The notes below the pieces were generated by a model. That model did no database searches, was not told the DNA's origin, and was given only the letters and a program-made list of their open reading frames with translations. A DNA stretch of 46,141 nt from an uncultured Prevotella sp. (GTDB lineage: Bacteria; Bacteroidota; Bacteroidia; Bacteroidales; Bacteroidaceae), in the NCBI GenBank assembly GCA_902491375.1, contig CABUHE010000015.1, positions 1-46,141 on the forward strand, written 5' to 3'. Below, one piece after another: positions 24,751 through 32,189 of this stretch (positions are counted from its first letter, which is position 1; every line of letters starts with the position of its first letter). The position numbers and the translations under genes are program-made.

Positions 24751-26268
24751 ATGGAAGAAAGAAAAACAAGGGTGCGTTTTGCGCCGAGCCCAACGGGCGC
24801 GTTGCATATCGGTGGTGTTCGCACGGCATTGTACAATTATCTGTTCGCGCGTCAGAGATGCGGCGAAATGGTGTTCAGAATAGAAGACACTGACTCAAGC
24901 CGGTTTGTTCCCGGTGCGGAGGAGTATATTATCGAGTCATTCCGCTGGCTCGGCATTAAGTTTGACGAGGGCGTGAGCTTCGGCGGCAAACACGGCCCTT
25001 ACAGACAGAGCGAGCGTCGCTCAATATATAAGAAATACGTTGAACAGCTGCTGAATGACGGCAAGGCATATATCGCTTTTGATACTCCTGAGGAGCTGGA
25101 TGCGAAGCGTCATGAGGTACAAAACTTCCAGTATGACGCCCATACACGTCTGTTTATGCGCAACTCACTGACAATGTCAAAGGAAGACGTTGACGCTCTC
25201 ATTGCAGACGGTACACAATACGTTGTACGTTTCAAGGTTGAGCCGGGTGAAGATATCCACGTTCACGATATGATTCGCGGTGATGTTGTAATCAAGAGCG
25301 ATGTGCTTGACGATAAAGTACTTTACAAGAGTGCCGACGAACTGCCTACATACCATCTTGCCAACATAGTTGACGACCATCTGATGGAGATTACCCACGT
25401 AATCCGTGGTGAGGAGTGGCTGCCCAGCGCACCGCTTCATGTGCTGCTGTATAAGGCCTTCGGCTGGGAAGACAGCATGCCGCGTTTCGCCCATCTGCCG
25501 CTGTTGCTTAAACCTGACGGCAAGGGTAAGCTCAGCAAGCGTGACGGCGACCGTCTTGGTTTCCCTGTTTTTCCGCTTGAATGGCACGACCCCAAGAGTG
25601 GCGAAGTCAGCCGCGGATTCAAGGAAGACGGATATTTCCCAGAGGCAGTCATCAACTTCCTTGCACTGCTTGGATGGAATCCTGGTACTGAACAGGAGCT
25701 TTTCACAATGGACGAGCTGATTGAACAGTTCGACATCTCTAAGTGCAGCAAGGCCGGTGCACGCTTCGACTATAAGAAAGCGATATGGTTCAACCATGAG
25801 TATATGTTGCGCAAGAGCGACGACGAGATAGCAAATCTGTTTGCTCCGATAGTTGCCGGCAACGGCATCGACGAGCCGATGGACCGTATCAGACAGGTTG
25901 TGGCCATGATGAAAGACCGTGTTGATTTTGTCAAAGAGCTGTGGCCTCTGTGCTCGTTCTTCTTCATTCCGCCTACTGAATACGACGAGAAGACTGTGCG
26001 CAAGCGCTGGAAAGAGAACTCTGCACAGGTTATGACTGAACTGGGCGAGGTGCTTGAAGGTCTTGACGACTTCTCTATCGAGAATCAGGAAACTGCTGTT
26101 ATGGCATGGATTGAGTCTAAGGGCTACAAGCTTGGCGATGTTATGAATGCCTTCCGTCTGGCTTTGGTCGGCATTGGCAAGGGTCCTGGAATGTTCGACA
26201 TAAGCGCATTCCTCGGCAAGAAAGAAACTCTCGACCGTCTGCACAGAGCCATCGAGACTCTGAAATGA
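24751..26268 (+). CDS. gltX: glutamyl-tRNA synthetase
   Basis: This enzyme charges tRNA-Glu with glutamate in the cytoplasm. The class I signature HIGG lies in PSPTGALHIGGVRTALYNYL near residue 20. The KMSKS-type loop is KLSKRDGDRLGFPVF near residue 260. Other family pieces are RIEDTDSSRFVPGAEE and THVIRGEEWLPSAPLHVLLY. The C-terminal anticodon-binding domain ends with the family pattern RLALVGIGKGPGMFDISAFLG. The length of 505 is normal. It is flanked by a promoter and a terminator, so it is transcribed alone. Confidence 0.97.
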   Translation: MEERKTRVRFAPSPTGALHIGGVRTALYNYLFARQRCGEMVFRIEDTDSSRFVPGAEEYIIESFRWLGIKFDEGVSFGGKHGPYRQSERRSIYKKYVEQLLNDGKAYIAFDTPEELDAKRHEVQNFQYDAHTRLFMRNSLTMSKEDVDALIADGTQYVVRFKVEPGEDIHVHDMIRGDVVIKSDVLDDKVLYKSADELPTYHLANIVDDHLMEITHVIRGEEWLPSAPLHVLLYKAFGWEDSMPRFAHLPLLLKPDGKGKLSKRDGDRLGFPVFPLEWHDPKSGEVSRGFKEDGYFPEAVINFLALLGWNPGTEQELFTMDELIEQFDISKCSKAGARFDYKKAIWFNHEYMLRKSDDEIANLFAPIVAGNGIDEPMDRIRQVVAMMKDRVDFVKELWPLCSFFFIPPTEYDEKTVRKRWKENSAQVMTELGEVLEGLDDFSIENQETAVMAWIESKGYKLGDVMNAFRLALVGIGKGPGMFDISAFLGKKETLDRLHRAIETLK

Positions 26269-26300
26269 TAATAACGTATTGACATTTTGATAATCATACG

Positions 26301-26347
26301 GCGCGCCACGGCATATTTCGTTTATTATGCCGGGCGCGCTTCTTTTG
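26301..26347 (+). terminator. gltX terminator
   Basis: A long GC-rich stem (26301-26315 with 26326-26339, one bulged A) is followed by tcttttgttt. It lies just past the gltX stop. Confidence 0.8.
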
Positions 26348-26444
26348 TTTTAATGCGGCTTATGCAGATATTGTCTGATGCCTGTTTATGTTTATCTGTT
26401 TGCTCTTTATGGTTCTTCATGCGTGTTTTTGAGGCGCATTATAT

Positions 26445-26473
26445 TTTGCTTCTGTATATTTTTATTACCTTTG
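26445..26473 (+). promoter_or_regulatory. promoter of the metallophosphoesterase gene
   Basis: TTTG at 26445-26448 and TACCTTTG at 26466-26473 are 17 bases apart, close to the consensus spacing. The predicted leader is about 60 nt. It lies inside a spurious open frame (26287-26505), which argues against that frame being a gene. Confidence 0.6.
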
Positions 26474-26540
26474 TACCGTATTTATGGCAGCATGTCAGAC
26501 GTTAATATGCAGCCGCATTTAATTTAATAATCACTCAACA

Positions 26541-27629
26541 ATGTGGATGTTTCTGTTTCTTGTTCTGCCATTGGCAGGGCTATGGTACGTTCTTTGGCAT
26601 TTGTGGTGCCTTCTTCCGTTAGCCGCTCCTTATAAGTGGACTGTCATAGTGTTGTGTCTGCTGACGTTCTCTACGTCGTTTCTCAACTTTTCCCATGTTA
26701 CTGACTCTGTGCCCATGCCTGTTGCCAAGGCGTGTTATGAGGTTGGCAATTCGGCTATTTTCATACTGCTTTATACCGTTCTTCTGTTCCTTCTGCTCGA
26801 TATAGGGCGTCTTGTAGGCATTGTTCCGCGTACATGGCTTTACTCCAATCTTTACACACTGGCAACAGTCGTTGTTGTGCTTGTCGGTATTTTCACCTAC
26901 GGATACTTCAATTACATGAACAAACAGCGGCATACGGTGGAACTGCCTACGGTTAAGACCACCGGCGACAGCATCAGGATGGTGCTGGCGAGCGACCTGC
27001 ATCTTGGCTATCATAACAACAGAGCCGAACTGGCACGATGGGTAGACATGATTAACGCGGAGCATCCTGACATCGTTATCTTTGCCGGCGATATAGTCGA
27101 CCGCAGTCTGCGTCCGCTTCACGATGAGCGTATGGCTGACGAGTTTAAGCGCATCAATGCGCCCGTTTTTGCCTGTCTTGGCAACCATGAGTATTATTCA
27201 GGCATCAGTGGCTCTATTGATTTCTACCGTGACGCAGGCATAACCCTGCTGCGCGACAGTTCGGTTGCAGTGGGCAATGTAGTTATCATAGGACGCGACG
27301 ACCGCACAAACCGTCACCGCAAGAGCCTTGGCAGTCTTATGCGTGGTGTAGACAAGTCAAAATATATTGTCCTGCTCGACCACCAGCCTTATCATCTTGA
27401 ACAGGCGGAACACTCGGGTGTGGACTTTCAGTTCAGCGGACATACTCACAATGGGCAGCTTTGGCCGATATCATTGATAACCGAGGCTGTGTATGAAGAC
27501 GCTTACGGGCCGTGGCGACGTGGCTCAACGAGATATTATGTCAGTTCAGGACTTGGCATCTGGGGTGCAAAGTTCCGCATCGGCACTTGCTCTGAGTATG
27601 TAGTCGCAACCATAAAACCGCAGCATTGA
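26541..27629 (+). CDS. membrane-anchored metallophosphoesterase (YkuE-like)
   Basis: The N-terminal 130 residues contain about four hydrophobic helices. The C-terminal part is a calcineurin-like phosphoesterase with the five metal-site motifs: DLHLGYH near 151, GDIVDR near 182, GNHEY near 214, LLDHQP near 276 and SGHTHNGQLWP near 300. Relatives include YkuE-type membrane phosphoesterases, some acting on lipid-linked or UDP-linked substrates; the substrate here is unknown. The catalytic domain follows the last helix, so its side of the membrane cannot be fixed by eye. It has its own promoter and terminator. Confidence 0.92.
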   Translation: MWMFLFLVLPLAGLWYVLWHLWCLLPLAAPYKWTVIVLCLLTFSTSFLNFSHVTDSVPMPVAKACYEVGNSAIFILLYTVLLFLLLDIGRLVGIVPRTWLYSNLYTLATVVVVLVGIFTYGYFNYMNKQRHTVELPTVKTTGDSIRMVLASDLHLGYHNNRAELARWVDMINAEHPDIVIFAGDIVDRSLRPLHDERMADEFKRINAPVFACLGNHEYYSGISGSIDFYRDAGITLLRDSSVAVGNVVIIGRDDRTNRHRKSLGSLMRGVDKSKYIVLLDHQPYHLEQAEHSGVDFQFSGHTHNGQLWPISLITEAVYEDAYGPWRRGSTRYYVSSGLGIWGAKFRIGTCSEYVVATIKPQH

Positions 27630-27650
27630 CAACTGCTTTCATTTATACGC

Positions 27651-27699
27651 CAATCGGGAGCCGGACATCAGTATCAGTCCGGCTCCCGATTGTTTTATT
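27651..27699. terminator. bidirectional terminator between convergent genes
   Basis: A perfect 16-base stem (27651-27666 with 27677-27692) with a 10-base loop is followed by ttttatt on the plus strand. It separates the metallophosphoesterase gene from the convergent carbonic-anhydrase-like gene. Confidence 0.88.
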
Positions 27700-27725
27700 G
27701 TCTGACGGCATTTTACCGTCTTTGT

Positions 27726-28232
27726 TTATTCCTCCATATACCACTTTGAGTACTCCACGTAGTGTGCCGCGAAGCTCTCGGCCTGGTCAGGACGGGTCTT
27801 TTTAATGAACTTGGCAGGCACTCCGCCCCAGATTTCATGCTCGCCTATCTTTGTTCCCTGCAACACCAGCGCGCCTGCGGCTACTATAGCACCGGGGCCT
27901 ACCTCGGCGTTGTCGAGTACTGTTGCGCCCATGCCTATCAGTGCGCCGTGACGTACGGTGCAGGCATGCACGGTAGCGTTGTGGCCTATCGTTACGTCGT
28001 CTTCAAGAACCACGGGGCCTGTGGTGTTGGTTACGTGTACGCACGCACCGTCCTGTATGTTCACACGGTTGCCTATCGTTATAGGCGCAACGTCGCCGCG
28101 CACAACTGCGTTAAACCATACCGAACACTCGTCGCCCATCACGACTTCGCCCACTATTGCCGCCGTTTCGCTGAAATAGCAGTCCTTGCCCCATTTCGGT
28201 TCAAGGCCTTTCACTGTCTTTATTAATGCCAT
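27726..28232 (-). CDS. gamma-carbonic-anhydrase-family hexapeptide protein
   Basis: A left-handed beta-helix protein of 168 residues with the hexapeptide repeat pattern throughout (VWFNAVVRGDVAPITIGNRV, LEDDVTIGHNATVHACTV). Zinc-site histidines of the gamma-carbonic-anhydrase family are present: CVHVT, and the two in GHNATVH. Many YrdA/PaaY-type relatives have weak or no carbonic anhydrase activity, so the enzymatic role is likely but not certain. It has no signal peptide and is cytoplasmic. It is monocistronic. Confidence 0.92.
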   Translation of the reverse strand: MALIKTVKGLEPKWGKDCYFSETAAIVGEVVMGDECSVWFNAVVRGDVAPITIGNRVNIQDGACVHVTNTTGPVVLEDDVTIGHNATVHACTVRHGALIGMGATVLDNAEVGPGAIVAAGALVLQGTKIGEHEIWGGVPAKFIKKTRPDQAESFAAHYVEYSKWYMEE

Positions 28233-28264
28233 AGTGTATGTTTCTCTTTTACTTTTATGTTTTG

Positions 28265-28272
28265 CAAAGGTA
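28265..28272 (-). promoter_or_regulatory. -7 element of the gamma-carbonic-anhydrase-like gene
   Basis: On the minus strand the sequence reads TACCTTTG, an exact TAnnTTTG match, 33 bases before the ATG. A TTG lies 24 bases further upstream, farther than ideal. Confidence 0.5.
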
Positions 28273-28341
28273 ATGATTAAATTAATAATAATCAGCCAAC
28301 AGCCGTTAAAATATGTGCAGGCTGTCAGCAGGCAAATATCT

Positions 28342-28470
28342 GTGGTTTTGCGTAGGGCAGCAAACGGCTTTCTTAAAGACCATGTTTTGTTTTATAAAAG
28401 GCCATATTTTGCGTTGCAAAAGAGCGTCTTTTAAAGGCTGAAAGAGCATGTTTTGGATTGTAATAATAAT
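28342..28470. repeat. dispersed intergenic repeat, copy 3
   Basis: Units such as aaagaccatgttttg, ataaaaggccatattttg, gttgcaaaagagcgtctttt and gaaagagcatgttttg follow one another at a period of about 22-24 bases. It fills much of the gap between the divergent genes at 28232 and 28762. The rest of the gap is AT-rich and carries the promoter at 28632. Confidence 0.65.
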
Positions 28471-28631
28471 CCTTGTGTTTTGTTTGAGGTTGTAGCTTAT
28501 ATGCAATTATGCTGATTCTATTATAAGCATTACGGTCTGTTCTGCTTACGGTTTTTATTGTTTTATGTGTATTTTTGTGCGTATTAACTATTATTTTTTT
28601 GTTCGGTTACGGCTTTTTCGCATATATTTTA

Positions 28632-28639
28632 TATCTTTG
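28632..28639 (+). promoter_or_regulatory. -7 element upstream of the 28762 gene
   Basis: TATCTTTG matches TAnnTTTG. The predicted leader is about 115 nt. No well-placed TTG is seen upstream. Confidence 0.5.
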
Positions 28640-28761
28640 TAACAGATATACGCCACAATGTTATGGCAAATATGGAGAACACTTTTTCGGTAATTGTCAG
28701 CGCCGTCTGGAGTTATCATTAATACTGCCGACATGTTGTCGTAACTAAAAACGTGAAGCCT

Positions 28762-29742
28762 ATGGTTGTTAGTAAGAGATTCTTAATGCTTATCGCTGCT
28801 GTTGTTATGGTTGCGCTGACGGCTTTTGCGCAAGAGCCTTACGGCATATTTAAGTCTGACAGGCACGGTTACGGTTTTGAAAAGGCACTGCGCCCTTCTC
28901 CCACTGCTTCACTTATGCGCGACTCTATAAAGTTCAGTCTTAATCTGAACGATTCTCTCTGGATGCGTTCTTTTGTCAGAGAGCACAGCCTTCCTGCCGG
29001 TATAACATCCCGCGATTATGCTCCTGCCGGCGTGGGTACTGTTGTTCCTGCCGGTGCCGGCATGCCTTTTTACGGCAATCCTTATGCTTCCGACTATAAT
29101 GTAGGCGGTGTATTGGCGTCGTGGAAGGGTGGGGCGCTTTTCGGTTCAGGCTCTCATGTCTCCATGCCTGCGCTTATGTCGCTCAACACGGCCACGCTTG
29201 GCGCTGTCCAGAATGTGGGCAACTTCACGTTTACTGCATCGGTTTCAGCCGACAAGGCATTGATGTGGCGCACACCGGGGGCTTATCCTGCCGCGGCCGG
29301 AGGCATGAGTACGCTTACAGGCGGAACATATTATACTTTCAGCGGATCTATGACTTATCATTTCAACGAAAACATCTCGGCAACTGTTTTCGGACGTTAC
29401 AGCACCAACAACTCGTATTATTCCATGGCCTCTATGCCTTATTTAGGGTCTTCGGGCTATGGAGGTTTTATTACATTCATGGGCGAGACGGTCGGCATGG
29501 ACATCGGTGTGGAGCGTTATTACGACACATTCGCTGCCCGTTGGGTGACTTCGCCAATAATAACTCCTAAGGTCAGGGTAAACGATAAGTTCACACTTGA
29601 AGTGCCGGTTGGCCCTATTGTAAGGGATTTGCTTGAAGACGCGATTTACGGTAAGAAGCAACGTGGCGGCCCGATTATCATGCCTGAGGGGCTGCCGAGT
29701 GTCGGCGACATTCCTTTCGGACCGCCGGAGATGCCGCGTTGA
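28762..29742 (+). CDS. uncharacterised secreted beta-rich protein, probably outer membrane
   Basis: A signal peptide ends at ALTAFAQEP near residue 24. The middle (MSLNTATLGAVQNVGNFTFT, TYYTFSGSMTYHFNENISAT, GRYSTNNSYYSM) alternates polar and aromatic residues like an outer-membrane barrel. The C-terminal part (VRVNDKFTLEVPVGPIVRDL) is followed by a Pro- and Gly-rich tail ending PPEMPR, without the usual terminal aromatic. I recognise no named family, only similarity in style to Bacteroidales outer-membrane hypotheticals. I start at the ATG (326 residues); a GTG three codons earlier is in frame. It stands alone between a promoter and a terminator. Confidence 0.8.
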   Translation: MVVSKRFLMLIAAVVMVALTAFAQEPYGIFKSDRHGYGFEKALRPSPTASLMRDSIKFSLNLNDSLWMRSFVREHSLPAGITSRDYAPAGVGTVVPAGAGMPFYGNPYASDYNVGGVLASWKGGALFGSGSHVSMPALMSLNTATLGAVQNVGNFTFTASVSADKALMWRTPGAYPAAAGGMSTLTGGTYYTFSGSMTYHFNENISATVFGRYSTNNSYYSMASMPYLGSSGYGGFITFMGETVGMDIGVERYYDTFAARWVTSPIITPKVRVNDKFTLEVPVGPIVRDLLEDAIYGKKQRGGPIIMPEGLPSVGDIPFGPPEMPR

Positions 29743-29758
29743 CAGTTATAAAGAACAG

Positions 29759-29794
29759 ACGTGCCTTGCAGGTTTGCAGTCCTGCAAGGCACGT
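29759..29794. terminator. terminator between the 28762 gene and the beta-helix gene
   Basis: A stem of about 14 pairs (29759-29772 with 29781-29794) with an 8-base loop is followed by tcttgtgtg. It lies between converging genes and can serve both. Confidence 0.75.
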
Positions 29795-29866
29795 TCTTGT
29801 GTGTTAAGGCTCTTGTCTGTATTGGTTCAGAGCCTAAGGTATTTTATTTCAGGTAGTTGTTCCTGA

Positions 29867-32098
29867 TTAGAGAGAGTAGCCAGTCCATCCGAAACCGGTA
29901 GTTGGGCATCCTGTGTTTCCGCCGATAATCTTCACGCCTGCATATTCAGAGTTCTTCTTAATGGCGTCGCTGGTAAGTTTTGTGTTTTCGTTTGTAACGC
30001 TGATTTCTGTCGCAGTGTTTGCGTCGCCCTTACTGTCAGTCAGGTCGATGATGTTCTCAATGGCGCCGTTTCCTTTAACGAGAGCGTTTGTTATGTGTGC
30101 TGTCGCGCCGCGGCGTATCTTGATTGCGTCCTGCATTGACTGTCCGCTGGCGAGGTTTTCGATAGTCATGTTCTCGATAGTGAAGTTAGCCTGTGGCTTG
30201 TGGTCAGGTCCGTTGCCGTCGAGGTTGCCGTCAGCTTCAACGCCGCGCGGGTCTTCCTCTGTACTTGTGAATGATGATTCCCAGCGTCCGTAGCAGTTGC
30301 TCAGTTTTCCGCAGTAACCCTGTGTGAAATCGAAGCAGTCGTCATCACAGTTTACTGCAAGCAGGTTGCTTACGTTTACAGAACCTCCGAAGAATTCAAC
30401 AGCATCGTCTGCGCCTTCTGCAATATAGATGTGGTCAATCTTAGTGCCGTTGCCTACACCGTTGAGCGTCAGTCCGTTGTGCTCGATTTCTGCGCTTGAG
30501 CGTGCGCCTGAGTAGAGAATGCGCACGTAAGTCAGCACTCCTGAGTTGTCAGAATTGTCGTTTCCGCCGTAAAGAATGTTGTTGTCAACCTCTGTTGCGC
30601 CTTCGTTCACAACCTTAGAGTCGCCTGATATTACGGCTTTTCCGTTGATTATGATGCCGCCCCAGTATCCTGATTTGGCGTCGCTTGCGTCAGCTGTGAA
30701 GGTGATAGGTGCGCTTTCAGTTCCTTCAGCGAATATTTTACCGCCGCGTTCAACGATGATGTAGTTGCCGAAACCTTTTCTTGCTTTGATTGTCATGCCT
30801 GCCGGTATGTTCAGTACGCCGCCGTCTTTTACGTGAACAGCGCCGTTGATGTAATACTGTTTGTTTGCGTCGAGAGTTACTTCTGATGTTATTTCAAGAG
30901 GAATGTCTGCACTCTCAACGTTTGTTCCGGTAAACTGGTAGCCTGTCCATGCGAATGTTTCAGCGCTGGCACCAGTGTTTCCGCTCTCTATCTTGACGTT
31001 AGGATATTCGCCGTTCTTCTTTATTGCGTCAGATGTCAGCTTCGTAGCATTGCTTGTTATGCTGATTTCTGTTGCACTGTTGGCGTCGCCTTTGCTGTCA
31101 GTAAGGTCGATGATGTTCTCCACAGCGCCGTTTCCTGTATATAGAGCGTTGCTGATGTGTGCTGTCGCACCACGACGGATCTTGATTGCGTCTTGCATAG
31201 ACTGTGTGTCAGAGTAGTTCGCAATGGTCATGCCTTTTATTGTGAAGTCAGCCTGATGCTTGTGGTCAGGGCCGTTGCCGTCGAGGTTTCCGTCAGCTTC
31301 AACGCCGCGCGGGTCTTCCTCTGTGCTTATAAATCCGCTCTCCCATACGCCGTAGCAGTTTGTCAGAGTGCCGTTGTAACCCTGTGTGAAGTCAAACATG
31401 TCGTCGTCGCAGTTTACTGCAAGCAGGTTGCTTACGTTTACAGAGCCTCCGAAGAACTCAATAGCGTCGTCCGCACCTTCGGCAATATAGAGGTTGTTTA
31501 TTGTCGTCCCGTTGCCTACACCGTTAAGTGTCAGACCATTGTGCTCAATCTCTGCGCTTGAGCGTGCGCCTGTATAGAGAAGTTCTACGTATTCAACAAC
31601 ACCGCTGTTGTCGCTTGCGTCAGTTCCACCGTATGGCTGGTTGTTGTCTATTTCGGTAGCTCCTGTCTGTCCTTCGGTATCGCCTGAGATCGGTGCTTTA
31701 CCGTTGATGATAAGTCCGCCCCAGTAACCTGATGTGGCGTTCTCGCTGTCTGCTGTGAATATAATTGGCTGGTCAGCAGTTCCGCGTGCCTCAATCTTAC
31801 CGCCCTGGGCTACGAGTATGTATTTGTCGAAGCCTTGTGCAGCCATAATTTTGGTTCCTGCCGGAATCTGAAGAGTGGCTCCTGCCGGTACGGTTACGGT
31901 TCCTGTGAGGTGATATACCTTGTTTGCGTCAAGTGTCATTGTTCCTTCGATGGTGCCTTTCAGTTCTACCATCTCAGTAGAGTTGCCTCCGTCACCGTTT
32001 CCGTTGCCTGTGGTGTCATCGTCGCTGCTGCATGATGTCAGTGTAATTGCGCTCATCATGGCAACAAATGCCATTGCTGACAGAAATAATTTTCTCAT
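29867..32098 (-). CDS. lipoprotein with two tandem beta-helix domains
   Basis: A lipoprotein signal peptide ends at ITLTSC, with Cys23 followed by SSDDDTT, an acidic surface-export-like start. The mature protein is two tandem copies of a domain of about 350 residues (about 43-393 and 397-743). Both copies contain SGYWGG(L/I)IINGKA, EHNGLTLNGVGNGT, YIAEGADDA, EFFGGSVNVSNLLAVNCDDD, FDFTQGY, STEEDPRGVEADGNLDGNG and QDAIKIRRGATAHI. The pattern suggests a right-handed parallel beta helix. Single-domain relatives occur beside TonB receptors in Bacteroidetes. The ligand is unknown. It follows the receptor gene by 91 bases and is probably its surface partner, in place of a SusD. Confidence 0.88.
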   Translation of the reverse strand: MRKLFLSAMAFVAMMSAITLTSCSSDDDTTGNGNGDGGNSTEMVELKGTIEGTMTLDANKVYHLTGTVTVPAGATLQIPAGTKIMAAQGFDKYILVAQGGKIEARGTADQPIIFTADSENATSGYWGGLIINGKAPISGDTEGQTGATEIDNNQPYGGTDASDNSGVVEYVELLYTGARSSAEIEHNGLTLNGVGNGTTINNLYIAEGADDAIEFFGGSVNVSNLLAVNCDDDMFDFTQGYNGTLTNCYGVWESGFISTEEDPRGVEADGNLDGNGPDHKHQADFTIKGMTIANYSDTQSMQDAIKIRRGATAHISNALYTGNGAVENIIDLTDSKGDANSATEISITSNATKLTSDAIKKNGEYPNVKIESGNTGASAETFAWTGYQFTGTNVESADIPLEITSEVTLDANKQYYINGAVHVKDGGVLNIPAGMTIKARKGFGNYIIVERGGKIFAEGTESAPITFTADASDAKSGYWGGIIINGKAVISGDSKVVNEGATEVDNNILYGGNDNSDNSGVLTYVRILYSGARSSAEIEHNGLTLNGVGNGTKIDHIYIAEGADDAVEFFGGSVNVSNLLAVNCDDDCFDFTQGYCGKLSNCYGRWESSFTSTEEDPRGVEADGNLDGNGPDHKPQANFTIENMTIENLASGQSMQDAIKIRRGATAHITNALVKGNGAIENIIDLTDSKGDANTATEISVTNENTKLTSDAIKKNSEYAGVKIIGGNTGCPTTGFGWTGYSL

Positions 32099-32189
32099 GT
32101 TTCTAAATGTTTTATTAATCGTGTAAGTTAATTGTCGTTTATCTTTTTATTGTTGATTGTCTGCGTTTCTTACTGCATATTGCATTTTT

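Noticed and set aside
25177..26244. 355-residue open frame on the minus strand
   Set aside because: It lies wholly inside gltX on the other strand; the gltX protein has all family motifs, so this is a shadow.
26287..26505. 72-residue hydrophobic open frame after gltX
   Set aside because: It starts inside the gltX terminator hairpin and contains the promoter of the next gene; its hydrophobicity comes from T-rich DNA.
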